Below are positions 11,731 through 22,058 of a DNA stretch of 64,000 bases, in pieces. The number at the start of each line of letters is the position of its first letter. The stretch's first letter is position 1. Source of the stretch: Ascaphus truei (Eukaryota; Chordata; Amphibia; Anura; Ascaphidae); NCBI GenBank assembly GCA_036426205.1, contig CM071570.1, forward strand, positions 55,294,676-55,358,675, in the 5' to 3' direction. A program made the translations under genes and the position numbers. The notes beneath the pieces were generated by a model. The model was given only the letters and a program-made list of their open reading frames with translations. It did no database searches and was not told the DNA's origin.

Positions 11731-11930
11731 TTGATATATATATATATATATATATAGTATACAGCACACACATAAGAATATCACTTGTGAGCACATCGAC
11801 CCGTCTTAGACAGGTCTGGAACCCTGGCTTTCACCATTATCACCTAACATACAGTGATGCCCACTGCGCGCAAGGGGATTCTCTGGAGGAGTGACATGAA
11901 CATGAGCACACAATGGTCACCTATGTGTGT
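11731..11930 (-). mobile_element. R1 SINE-like repeat, copy lacking its ribozyme end
   Basis: A (TA)n tract at about 11733-11757 is followed by CACTTGTGAGCACATC, CTTAGACAGGTCTGGAACCC, TTTCACCATTATCACCTA and CATGAGCACACAATGG, in the same order as the R1 copies at 46838, 58176 and 21690. Read on the minus strand, the TA tract is the 3' tail. The copy stops where a hAT-like element begins (11934), so the part that carries the hammerhead module in other copies is missing. Confidence 0.75.
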
Positions 11931-11933
11931 ATA

Positions 11934-13334
11934 CAGTGTGTCGACAAATCCGGTCGCCCGCCAAGTCGAGTACCGGGCGATGATATGACCCCGTGCGACC
12001 TTCATGGCAGCATACGCAATTTTCCATGCTCGACGGCTATGAGCCCGCGTCTTCTATGGGCATGTATATTTGCCTCCTGCAACTGGCAATGCCGGCGTGT
12101 GTCAGACGACTGAATTGCCATGCCACATGACACTTGTGACTCATGACGTCACGCATCGTCAAGGAGCGAGGAGGCAGCGGCGTTGGTGAGAAAGACACTG
12201 ATGAGCTGGCTTCCAAGGCCCCCCGCAACCTTCCGCCTGTCGTTCCAGTCCATCGCGCACCTCCCGCCGGCTTCCGCCCTACTTCAAGGCCCCCCCCCGC
12301 AGCACCTCCTGTCCGGCTTCCAGGTCCCCCGCCCCGGCTTTCAGTCCCCACCGGTCAGCTTAAACCCTCCCCAGTGGCCCGGTTTCGACCCGACCCCCCT
12401 CCCGGTTGCCCACTGCCCGCATGTGGAGGACAAGCAAGCCCTGGATGAACGCACAGGTGGGGCCCCCTCACCTATCAATTGAAATACCACCAGTTCACCT
12501 CCACCCAGTGAGTAGGGTGTGTCTGAGTGTGTGAGTGTGTGTGTCTGTGAGTGTTCTGTGTGTTGTGTGTGTCTGTCGCCTACTCTGTCACCACTCTCTG
12601 TCACCCTCTGTCAGCACCCATTCTCTCGTCGCACCCACACGGTCTCTCTCTCGCTTCTGTCACCACAACTCTCTCCTCTCTGTCTGGTCACCCACCACTC
12701 TCTCTCTCTCTGTCTGTCACCCAATTCTACTCTCTCTGTCTGTCCCACACTCTCTCTCTCTCTGTGTCACCCACACTCTCACACTCTGGATCTGGAATCT
12801 TATTTACCCTGTATATCTTTACTGCCCTATACCTACAACCGACAAACACCTATATGCTTTTTTCCAGATCTAACTCTGAGCTTCTCACACATGGAGACAT
12901 CGGATTTCCCCCTAACCCAGAAGTACAGGTAGGGAACACCTCCTCCTCCAATATATAACAGCTTGGCGGGAATGAGGATAGCTGGACATTGAGGGATTCT
13001 GATCGATGTAAGATCCCAGGCGGATTGCGGATTTAGATTTTGTGTGAAGCGGGGGCGTCAGTGGCATCTGGTTAAGGGGTTCGGAAATATGTTCATCACA
13101 TCTGGCTTTTTTTTTCTAGATCGCTCATTTACACACACACACGTAATTATGTAACAAGGACTAATTGTAGTAAAGTATAAAGTAAACAACTAAATACAAA
13201 CTGTTATGTCAAAAATCGACTGATGTTCTTACTAGGAATTTATTAATAAAAAAAACAGGGCTGGAGCGGGGCTAATGGTGGGCTGGGGTGGGGCTAAGAG
13301 GCGCAGAGATTTTTGGATGATTTGTTGACACATG
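11934..13334. mobile_element. hAT-like non-autonomous element, about 1.4 kb
   Basis: The left end CAGTGTGTCGACAAATC is matched by the inverse right end GATTTGTTGACACATG. The flanking octamers TGTGTATA and TGTGTGGG match in their first five bases, compatible with a decayed 8-bp duplication. The interior holds a C-rich block (12180-12450), GT and CTCT microsatellites (12510-12780), and a 3' third (about 13008-13334) that recurs at 57747-58151. No transposase was recognised. Open frames through the C/T-rich interior are low-complexity artefacts. Confidence 0.65.
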
Positions 13335-14329
13335 TGTGTGGGTGTGTAGTGTGTATATATATATATAATATATATATATAGCTAATAGTATAGGCAATCG
13401 ACTATACCTGCACCTGTATGACGAATATCAAGGCGCACTCCAGATGGTTGTCAAAAATAATGTACTAGTTTCAACCAAGACATCATACCAATGTTTCGGT
13501 TCCACGAGCGGGATTTATCAAGGTGATGTGAGTTAGCAGAGTGAGTTAAACACATATATTATACCCGCAACAAAACCCAAGATGAGCAGGTGCCAACATA
13601 TATAAGATACTTTATCATATTGGCATCCATAGGTGTTAGAATACCCCTGTACTAACTGTCAGTGGACTCAGCGTTTTCTGCAGCTCAGGAAGCTGGTCAA
13701 AGGTGAATAGGCAGACCTCCGGCGATCATATGCAAGCGTTAGTAAGGCGCCTCCCGAGCATGGAATCGTCGAGCAGATCAATGGAACACGCAAGGCAACT
13801 GAAGCAGAGTGCCCACTCGCTGCGCGAGCTAAAGAAGGGTAAAAAATTAGAAAAAGTGCATGAATAGCTTTAGTAGAGAGTAGATCGCGACATGAAGGGG
13901 TCTGTCTGTGAAGTGTAATAAAGTCTACTGTTTGCGCTGTTAGCTAAGGTAGCTACTAAAGAGACCTAGGCGAGTGTTGCAACCGCAAGGCAGTCCGAAG
14001 TCGACCGACACTGCGCCTATGCGCAAGGTGGAGGGGTGAAAAATAAATAATAAACTGAGGTTTATTGTACAGAGGATCACACACATAAGGCGGTCTAATC
14101 TGTTCAATGTGATGAACATACTGTTGCGTTATAGCCAAGGTAGCTGTCTACAAGCAGCAGGCACTATTCGTGAACAGTAGGGTAAAACGAGCTGATGACA
14201 CCAATGAGCTTGATTGGCAGTAAATGTACTGAATATAAACAATAATCAAGGGCATTTATGGGTTGAAAATATTTGCAGCACCTTGGACATAAAACAGAAC
14301 CCCAAAAATATGAAAGTGAAAAAATTAAT
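13335..14329. other. Unclassified; TA microsatellite and possible repeat fragment
   Basis: A TA microsatellite lies at about 13355-13380. At 13440-13530 the minus strand reads CTTGATAAATCCC...GGAACCGAAACATTGG, a spaced motif resembling other stem-plus-GAAAC modules in the window but without the CTGATGA core. The rest is plain. Confidence 0.35.
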
Positions 14330-14925
14330 TGCTGTTCCACCACGATAACGCCTCAACGACCCTCGCGTGCTTCTACCTCCTCTCTTGTTTATCGCCCACT
14401 AGGTTTGTGCTTAATCCATCAGAGATCCTCCCCGTTTGACAAACTGGGTTCCCACCCGTTCTTGATTCGTTTCATTTGTGCTATCACCATCCGCCATCTT
14501 GTAATATCACCTAAGACGAAACTACTCCTTTTCCCGACGAAACCCCTTTTCTCCCCGCTCTTCTTATCCTCACTCTTTTTCTTTGGTAGCGGCGTTGGCT
14601 CCGGTCCTGGTTGGTCGGTCTAAGTTGTTTCGTTCCTTCGTACACTTGTTGTGATTCATATCAATCCACCCTCCTTTTTGATCGTTCTTCCTCCCTTCCC
14701 ACCCCATCCTAATTTTCACGACTTATTGCCTTTCTTTTTTATTCCTACGGCCGTGTCGCCGTGCTCCTCTTTTGTAGTCTGTCCTTCGTTTTCACTCTTC
14801 GCCGCGTCCGACTCGTCTCCCTTGATCTCTCATCACTCTACCTCTGCTTTTCATCTAGTCCGGCCAAACACATTCCTTTCATATTTTCAACCCTTTCATC
14901 TTCCAACCATACTTCTTAAGACCTT
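14330..14925. other. Pyrimidine-rich, strand-asymmetric stretch
   Basis: The plus strand is strongly enriched in C and T over about 600 bp, while flanking DNA is not. Two plus-strand open frames (14273-14623, 14651-14929) reflect this bias; their translations are rich in Ser, Pro, Leu and Phe without domains. Confidence 0.5.
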
Positions 14926-15755
14926 ATGAATAGAAGGTGGGCGTTGCCTCGGGGATGATCGGCCACTCTGCTACACCCCCCCATTTTTTCATAGAATTTA
15001 AAATGTGAACATAAATGATGACTGTGAACATGACGAAATAAATGTAAATAAAGTAAGTTACAGAAATCATTGCTAAAACATGTGCTGGGATCTAGTGAAG
15101 TAGGCACAGGATGATAACTATAGATGCGGTAATGGAAATAGGAATGACATTAAAATAATCTATGGGCACATTGAAGCTGTGATGCAACAGATCATGATAA
15201 TAGCAAATTACAACAAAGCAATGGCAGCTAAGTAGATTCCGAAATTCAACACTAGGTCAGGTAAGTATTATACATATGGAAGGGGACATATATACTATGG
15301 CGCTCAGCACTAGAACAACTATACTAAAAAGAATGATCAAATAATATTTTAACTAAAAATAAAAGAAATACGTAATAATAAAATAATAAAATCAAATAAG
15401 AATAAATGTCGGTTATACAACCAGTATCAATGATGTGGGCCCGACATTGAGGTGCTTCACCGTGGTGGATATTACATGAAAAGATAAAAAAAAAGATCAT
15501 AGCAAAATACGCATTCAAAACAATTAGGACCAACTATAACACACCACTGAATACTATACAAAAACGCTGAAAACAAACAAGGTGACAATAGCAATATAAA
15601 TACAATTTAATTAAGACATTCATGAAATAAAATACATATAAAAAAAGGTTCCAAAACAGGAAACCATGCGCAGGAGAAAAGTACATCAGCTTTACTGAGC
15701 ATGAGCATGGCGCCCATCTCAAGTGATGTATCGCAGTTTCACACAGCCTTTTTTA
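14926..15755. other. AT-rich sequence without recognisable genes
   Basis: A-rich plus strand, for example 15330-15400. No transposon ends, RNA genes or coding regions recognised. Confidence 0.4.
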
Positions 15756-15845
15756 CACCACAGCATGGGACTAGCAAAGCAAGTTTAAAACCACTCACGA
15801 CATGTTTCAACCTTGATGGGTGTCATCAGTGTGAGGTTTTGTGTA
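15756..15845 (-). mobile_element. R1 fragment, ribozyme-bearing end
   Basis: Matches the HHR-proximal end of R1: CACAGCATGGGA, CATGTTTCAACCTTGATGGG and TCATCAGTGTGAGG. It sits head-to-head with an R1 body in the opposite orientation (15860-16043), so this locus is an inverted, rearranged R1 rather than a simple copy. Confidence 0.7.
15794..15835 (-). ncRNA. Hammerhead-ribozyme-like motif, R1 copy at 15.8 kb
   Basis: On the minus strand: CTCACA, CTGATGA, CACC with loop CATCAA and GGTT, GAAAC, AT, GTC, then GTGAG. The core bases CTGATGA and GAAAC and the GTC triplet are intact. One base is missing at the start of the 3' side of stem I compared with the copy at 21.9 kb, leaving a 5-bp CTCAC/GTGAG pairing with an unpaired A. 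Stem II has three pairs (ACC/GGT). Confidence 0.5.
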
Positions 15846-15859
15846 TATGGAATGGAATT

Positions 15860-16043
15860 CTCAGGCAAAAGGTGGACCACATTGTTGTATCATTTGCATG
15901 TCATCTCCAAGAATCCCGTGTTGCAAGTGGGAGCAATCGTATGCGATGTGTTGATCAAATGGCTGAATGAAAGGCAGGGGTTTGCGACTGTCTAAGCCAC
16001 TTGAATTATGCTGAACAAGTGATTTATACATATCTTATATATA
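15860..16043 (+). mobile_element. R1 fragment, body in opposite orientation
   Basis: Contains TCATTTGCATGTCATC in degenerate form, CCAAGAATCCCGTGTTGCAA, GAAAGGCAGGGGTTTGCGAC and AACAAGTGATTTATACATAT, the R1 body read plus-strand. It ends in a TA-rich tail into whose TA the Tc1 element at 16044 has inserted. Confidence 0.65.
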
Positions 16044-17727
16044 CGTTAGGCCGGAGGGGAAATAAAGTGGACACATACAAGTTTTGTTATTCGGCTGTGT
16101 ACCAAAATAACTTCAAGTTACAGTTAGTTAAAGAATGATATGGTAAAGTGCAATTATCATCTTTAATTGAGGGGATTCACATGTCCAAAGTGGAGAAAGG
16201 GTTTAGGAAATTACATCTCTTTAAATTATGTAGCCCCTCTATTTTTAAGGGACCAAAAGTAATTGGACAATTGAATCAAAAAGCTGTTTCATGGAAAGGG
16301 TGGGCTATTCCTTCATATTTCATATCAATTAAAAGCAGGTAAAAGTACTGAGGTTGATGCCAGGTGTGGAGTCGCATTTGGAAGCTGGGTGAACCCCACA
16401 ACATGCGGTCAAGGAGCTCTCAATGTAAGGGAACCCAGGACATCCTTATTTATGCTGCAAAGAAAAAGAAAATCCATCAGAGATTACAGGAACCATACGA
16501 GTGACCAAATCAAACAAGTTTGGTACATTCTGAGAGAACAAAAGAACGCACTGGTAAGCTCTTGCAACACAAACGGCTCTGGATGTCAAAGAAGACAAAG
16601 TGGTGGATTGAGTAGGATCCTTTCCATGGTAAAGAAAAAGCCAGTCACAAACACAGCTCACTGGTGGAAGAAACACGTCCGGGGGTAGGCTATATCATTA
16701 TCCAAGTCTACCATAAATTGAGAAGATTCAGAGAAGCAAATACAGAGCATTCACCACAAGGTGGTCCCGCAAAACAATTCATAAGCCTCAAGAATAGAAA
16801 GGCCCAGATTAGACGTGCCAGAAAGAAATGTCTTAAAAAGCAAGCCGACATTCGGAACAGCTTCTTTGGACAGATGAACCTAAGATCAACCTGTACCAAA
16901 ATGTTGGGAAGAAAAAAGTATGGAGAAGGTTTGGAACGGCTCATGATCCGAAGCATACCACATCATCTGTAAAAAACCGTGGAGACAGCGTGATGATGGC
17001 GATGGGCATGCATGGCTTACAATGGCACTGGGTACTAGTATTTATTGATGATGTGACAGAAGACAGAATAGTAGCCGGAATAAATTCTGAGCAGTGTATT
17101 AGGGATATATTGGGTCTGCTAGATTCGGCCAATTTATCGATGGGATGGACGGTTCTGTTCACTTTATAGATGGACATGACCCAAAACCTACTGCGAAAGC
17201 AACCCCAGGAGTTTTTTAAGGCAAAGAAGTGAAATATGTTCTGCAATGGCCGAGTCAAAACACGTGACTCAACTCGATTTAGAAGCATGCATTCACTGAT
17301 GAAGACAAAACTTAAGGCCAGAAAGACCCCACGAACAACAAACAACAAATGAAGACAGCTGCAGTAAAGGCCTGGCAAAGCATCACAAGGAGGAAAACCC
17401 AGCGTTTGGTGATGTCCATGCGTTCCAGACTTCAAGCATCATTGCCTGCAAAGGATTCTCGACAAAGTATTAAAAATGAACATTTTATTTATGATTGTGT
17501 TAATTTGTCCAATTACGTTTGAGCCCCTGAAATAAGGGGACTGTGTATGAAAATGGTTGCAATTCCTAAACGTTTCATACAATATTTTTGTTCAACCCCT
17601 TGAATTAAAGCTGAAAGTCTGCACTTCTATTGCATCACGGTTGTTTTATTTCAAATCCATTGTGGTGGCGTACAGAGCCAAAATTATGAAAATTGTGTCA
17701 GTGTCCAATTATTTCCGGACCTAACTG
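16044..17727 (+). mobile_element. Tc1-type transposon, decayed, with TIRs and TA duplications
   Basis: The left end CGTTAGGCCGGAGGGG then AAATAAAGTGGACAC pairs with the inverse of the right end (GTGTCCAATTATTTCCGGAC then CTAACTG). TA dinucleotides flank both sides (16042-16043 and 17728-17729). The 1.68-kb length is normal for Tc1. The interior encodes a broken transposase on the plus strand (about 16150-17480). It landed in the TA-rich tail of an R1 copy. Confidence 0.9.
16150..17480 (+). pseudogene. Tc1-family DDE transposase, many frameshifts and stops
   Basis: Tc1 transposases bind the TIRs through N-terminal HTH domains and cut with a DDE catalytic domain. Here the segment 16664-16972 is an open 102-codon stretch with the Tc1-like pattern RRARKKCLKK, then MNLRSTCTKMLGRKK. 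Further on, shifted frames give HDPKHTTSSVK, a degraded VMAWACMAxNGTG-like block, FIDDVT, a decayed MDxDPKHTAK motif and EFFKAKK, and near 17290 HSLMKTKLKAR. The frame changes several times and internal stops are frequent, so no functional protein is possible. Family identity is clear from motif order; the subfamily is not. Confidence 0.8.
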
Positions 17728-17729
17728 TA

Positions 17730-17932
17730 TATAATATATAATATATATATATATATATACATACACATACACCGTATATATATATACATACACATAGACA
17801 TGCACACACACACACTCTGCAGCTCCCCTCAATACACACAAACACACAATGCAGCCCCTCCTCTATTCACAAACATACAATGCAGCCCCTTTCTGTACCC
17901 AAACACACAATGCAGCCCCCCCTCTGTACTGG
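17730..17932. repeat. TA/CA microsatellite and ACACACAATGCAGCCCC minisatellite
   Basis: TA-rich microsatellite to about 17790, then several diverged units containing ACACAATGCAGCCCC separated by CT-rich spacers. Similar CA/GCAGCTC units recur at 19150-19610 beyond a foldback insertion. Confidence 0.75.
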
Positions 17933-18314
17933 GGTTCCAAGGTGGCTTCTCCAAAAATACTGGACACAATGGTGAAAGGTGCAACACGCTCGAGACATGC
18001 ATGCAAGACACACACACCTCTCTCTCCACTCCATGCTGTTTCTTCCTCTCATTAGCCCCAACATCAGGCTCCTGACACCTCCTACTGATTGGCTGGCTGC
18101 TTTACCCAGCAGCAATCAGGATGGAGGAAGCTGCCCAGCCCCCTTGCAACAGCCCTGCTCTTTTCCCGCTCTGGGAAATCCTGTGGCCCCCCAAGCCAGT
18201 CAGTTCACTATTTCCAGAGAGGAAATACAAGACACATACCTCTCATTTTTTACTGAAAAGTGTCCAAATACAGGACAGTCCGGCTCAATATTGGACACCT
18301 GGCAACCAGTTATA
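17933..18314. other. Possible hAT-type repeat fragment
   Basis: Near 18255-18308 the sequence GTGTCCAAATACAGGACAG with GGACACCTGGCAACC resembles, in inverse, the GGGTTGCCAGTGTCCGG end at about 57291. A matching second terminus was not found. Confidence 0.35.
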
Positions 18315-19110
18315 TACCGTATTTCTTTGATTGTAAGATGCCATTGATTGTAAGACATACCATCGATTTGGCTCTTACAATTGAGGAAAATTACTTTTCA
18401 CTTACCATGTTTCAGGAGAGGTCCCATGTCAGCGGATGATGAAGTGGACGACAGTGGCATGAGAGGTCCCACGTCTGCAGATGGTTGAAGATGGACAGCG
18501 GGCGGGAGTGCGGCGGGAGTACGGTGGCAGCGGCGGCAGGACAGGTCCCAAGTCTGCAGATGAATGAAGATAAGAAGACGGCGTGCAGTGGCAGTGGCGT
18601 CAGGAGATCATAATAGCAGGAGAGCTGAGCAGGAGCAGAGCGACATAGGGGAATGACTTGGGAGGCGCACACTGTTACCGAAAGTCAGGCACCGGTCAAC
18701 TTCCGGTGTTTCAGTTTGCACCTTCCCAGCCGTTCCCCTATGTCGCTCTGCTCCTGCTCATCTCTCCTGCTATTATGATCTCCTGACGCCGCTGCCACTG
18801 CACGCCAGTTGTCTTCTTATCTTCATTCACCTGAAGGCTTGGGACCTGTCCTGTTTCCGCCGCCGCACTCCCGCCGCACACCCGCCCGCTGTCCATCTTC
18901 AACCATCTGCAAAGTGGGACCTCTCCTGTACCGCCCGTTTCGTCCTCCACTGACATGGGACCTCTTCTGAAACATGGTAAGTGAAAAGAGGGAGTTAGTA
19001 CTGTAGACACTTTTTAATTTTTTTAATACATCGACTCTAAGACGCACACCAATTTCAGACATATGAAAATCGGAAAAAAAGTGCGTCTTAGAATCGAGGA
19101 AATAGGGTAG
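18315..19110. mobile_element. Long foldback element with about 340-bp arms
   Basis: The left arm starts TACCGTATTTCTTTGATTG. The right end is the inverse-related AATCGAGGAAATAGGGTA. The arms stay complementary far inside: CTTACCATGTTTCAGGAGAG pairs with CTTCTGAAACATGGTAAG, and CAGGAGCAGAGCGACATAGG pairs with CCTATGTCGCTCTGCTCCTG. The loop is only about 60-70 bp. The ends carry GTAAGAC/GTCTTA repeats typical of a common vertebrate non-autonomous DNA element. It has no coding capacity. Confidence 0.85.
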
Positions 19111-19547
19111 ATTATTTTTTGTAAAATAAATTTGTAAATACATTAAAGCACCTATATATACACTCACTCTGCAGCGCACACACAGCTGCCCCCCCGCTCT
19201 ATACATACACATACTGTGTAGCCTCCACACAAACTCTGTAGCCCCCCTCTGTAAACACAAACACGCTGCAGCTCTACACACACTACAATGCAGCTCTACA
19301 CACACACACAACACACACCAGCTGTACACATGCACACACCAGATCTACACACAAACACATACAATACACTGCAGCTCTACACACAAACACAACACACTGC
19401 AGCTCTACACATAATAGCTCTATCCACAAACACACACACACACAAACTCTGCAGCTACACACACACACACACACAGAAACAGCAGCTACACACACAAACA
19501 CAAATTCTGCAGACAGACACACAAACACCCACAAACACATTGCAGCT

Positions 19548-19582
<35 letters not shown>

Positions 19583-19612
19583 GCAGCTACAAACTCAAAC
19601 ACACACTGTAAA
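19111..19612. repeat. CA-rich minisatellite with GCAGCTCTACACAC units
   Basis: Diverged tandem units of about 20-25 bp combining CACACAAACAC with TGCAGCTCTACAC or TGCAGCTACACAC. Long open frames on both strands (19283-19579, 19288-19611) are products of this repeat and not genes. Confidence 0.85.
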
Positions 19613-21651
19613 GAGAGACACAAACTCTCCCTCCTCACTGTGTTGTGTGTGGAGCTCTCAGCAGGCAGGGATGGAGAGGGAGGAGTCACTGCCTGGCTGC
19701 TGCCTACTGTCCAATCACCTCCCTTGTCTGAGAGCTATTCTGACAAGTGAAAGCTGATTGGCTGGAAATAAAAACTTGGCAAAGTGCCATAAATTCCAGC
19801 CCATTACTGAATGAATAATGCCTGGAATTTCAACGAATCAGAGAGCAGGGGTTTCAATAATGCCCGGTATTTAATAGCTTAGCCTATAATAACCAATAAT
19901 TGTTTTTGTTTGTGTGTGTGTGTTTTTTACATTACTTTGTATTTCAGTCTTTTTTTTTTTTAATTTTTTTTTTACTTCAATAGTTTTATGTGTGCAATCT
20001 CTAATTACCCAAAGAACTGTATAGCTGCAGCTCAATTCGTTCTCCAGGTATTGATAGGCGAAATTTGGTGACATAATTAGTGAAGGGATCTGTTTTTCTT
20101 CTGCTTCTGTCTCTCAGTGGAAGCTCATGAATATTCATGAGCACTCCTGCACTGACATGTGCTAAAGGGAGGGCAGGGCTGACAAAGGGGTGTGCCAGGG
20201 CTTGTGACAGGACATGAAGGGGCAGTGCCTTAGCAAATGGCTGTTAAAATAGAATACAAGAAAATTGGTCTTTCAAAGTTGTTTTTTTTAAAACAGAAAA
20301 TGCTAAAAGTATTTTTTCTTACTACAGAACTGATTTATTAAAAAAAAAAACACACATGCAGGATATTGACTGAACTGCAGCTTTAAACTTCCAATCATTC
20401 ATGTCTCTATCTGAAGCTCCATTTTTAATCCATCTTTCTAGAGTAATAAAATAACAAAGGAGGAAGAGGGAGTAGGTGATATAGTATGATACCTTTTATT
20501 GGACCAACAAGACGTTATGCTTCAAGCTTTCAAACCTCTCAGACTTCTTCATCCGGTACCCTTCTTTTTAGGGTTGAACTTTAATAGAATGTAAATGCTG
20601 GGGCCTGTACCATCATCATCGCCATGTCACCATACCCCCTTCCTCAGACCCTGGTATGCTTGTGTACTTGGTTTCTGCAAATAAAATTTAAAATAAACAT
20701 TGGATGTGTAAAACTGAAAGCACTTTACTATATTGCACGCTAATAATACAAGCCATGTTAAACCCTTTAAGTACCAGCAATGCATTTTATTCTGTTACAT
20801 TTAATAGAATAAGGGCTTAGGTCAGGAAAGTCTAACTAATTAAATACATGGGATTTTTACTATTTAGTTTTCTACTATCTAAGAAAGTAGCAGTATTAAT
20901 GGATGATTTTTTTAAAAGCGTTTTGTACAAAATTCAACATAACAGCATTTGTTAAGCATCCTTCACTTTATATCGCAGTATTAGATATGCAAAATAGAAA
21001 AATGCAGAATTGTACAATAAAGGGACAACAAGAAAATCCGTTTACTCATAGGAAAAGAATGGGCCATATAAATGAACTGCTAAGAGCTACAGCTTTTGTA
21101 TGCATATGAGCTTCATTTAGAAATAGAATTGTTTGCAGCAAATGCTGAGGATGCACTTGGGCTCATGCATCAATCACTGTCTTGCAGAAGATCAGTGCCA
21201 GGGTTTGCTATTGTTCTGGAATCTATTGTTCTAAAAGCCACTGCTTGAATCACTTGGTCAAGACGGAGCAGAAAACAGGATTCCTTATTGAATTGAAAAA
21301 ATGCTTGAAACTGTGTCATGCTCCCTGAGGGGAGTAATGCTGAACACACCTGTGAGCTTTCTCAGAGAAATTGGATCTTGATCTGTTATCAGACAACTAA
21401 GACACACAGAGGTCATGACAGTGGATGGAAAAAAAAAAAGTGCTTAAGTGTCCTCCACACTAAAATGTCATTGGTATTTATATTGTATTGTTAACCTCCC
21501 CCCCAACAAGTTCTCAAGCAGTGAAACAACATCTAGTGTTACATCGTCGTTTTGTGGCTGACCACAGCTTCTTATGACTTAATTGCAGAAGCTGTAAAAG
21601 TACAAAGTTGTAAAAGAACCTGAATCAGATCCTCATTCTCCATTTGAGAAA
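19613..21651. other. Mostly plain sequence; single-arm hairpin relative at 20487-20570
   Basis: 19620-19870 is a non-coding stretch that looks like part of an old DNA element (ATAATGCCTGGAATTTCAAC and a second ATAATGCCCGG). 20487-20570 carries ATGATACCTTTTATTGGACC and AGCTTTCAAACCTCTCAGAC, one arm of the hairpin family at 7413. The remainder is AT-rich with no identifiable gene. Confidence 0.45.
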
Positions 21652-21990
21652 GGGAAATATATATATATATATAGTTTATATATATATAGCACGTAACTAG
21701 TACTGTATGTTCATTTGCATGTCTTTGACAGGTCTGCAACCCTGTCTTTCCCCATTGTCGCCCAGCATACAGCGCTTCCACTGCAGCAAGGGATTCTGGG
21801 AAATGACATGCAAATGAGCACTCAGTGCCACCTTTTGTCTCAAGCTCGTATTACAAAAGCAAATCCTCAAGCCAATGCATGCTGTTTTAAACACAGCTTT
21901 TAGACAGAGGCTGGGATGAGATGCAAAGCCATTAAACCCACTCACAGACATGTTTCAACCTTGATGGGTATCATCAGTGTGAGGTTGGTC
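21652..21990 (-). mobile_element. R1 SINE-like repeat, best copy with ribozyme and (TA)n tail
   Basis: Read on the minus strand, the element begins with a hammerhead module (21983-21941). It continues through AGATGCAAAGCC/GCTGTG-type body sequence, CATTTGCATGTCATTTCCCA, GAATCCCTTGCTGCAGTGG and CAGGGTTGCAGACCTGTC, and ends in TA-rich sequence at 21657-21690. No reverse transcriptase is encoded. I see no convincing tRNA-type A and B boxes, so the promoter type is unknown. About 300 bp long, it resembles other copies near 11.8, 15.8, 46.8, 58.2 and 58.7 kb. Confidence 0.75.
21941..21983 (-). ncRNA. Hammerhead ribozyme candidate (best in window)
   Basis: Minus strand, 43 nt in order: stem I CTCACA; core CTGATGA; stem II TACC, loop CATCAA, GGTT; core GAAAC; loop AT; cleavage triplet GTC; stem I TGTGAG. 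Stem I is six perfect pairs. Stem II has three Watson-Crick pairs plus a T-T mismatch at the core-proximal position. Stem III is minimal (A-T and C-G closing AT) and lies inside the palindrome ACATGT. All invariant hammerhead core bases are present. Predicted cleavage is between 21947 and 21946. Very short stem III hammerheads are known in newt satellite and Penelope-like elements, where palindromic stem III allows dimer action. Activity here is inferred. Confidence 0.7.
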
Positions 21991-21998
21991 TTAATACA

Positions 21999-22014
21999 TA
22001 CACACACACACACA

Positions 22015-22055
<41 letters not shown>
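21999..22055. repeat. (CA)n microsatellite
   Basis: CA dinucleotides with one ACCCAC interruption, immediately beside the ribozyme end of the R1 copy. Confidence 0.9.

Positions 22056-22058
<3 letters not shown>

Noticed and set aside
12200..12230. CTGATGAGCTGG as a hammerhead core
   Set aside because: No GAAA follows at stem II distance.
12519..12958. Overlapping 112-137-codon Ser/Leu/Cys-rich frames
   Set aside because: Produced by GT and CTCT microsatellites inside the 11934 hAT-like element.
17283..17305. CTGATGAAG in the Tc1 element as a hammerhead core
   Set aside because: It is part of the transposase coding remnant; no stem II plus GAAAC with a NUH triplet follows.
17818..17930. 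CRISPR-like array
   Set aside because: Units are diverged minisatellite repeats with no unique spacers of even length, in a eukaryotic repeat context.
21690..21800. tRNA-like A and B boxes in R1
   Set aside because: GGTTGCAGACC matches the B box poorly and the nearest A-box-like string is far too close; pol III promotion is not supported.
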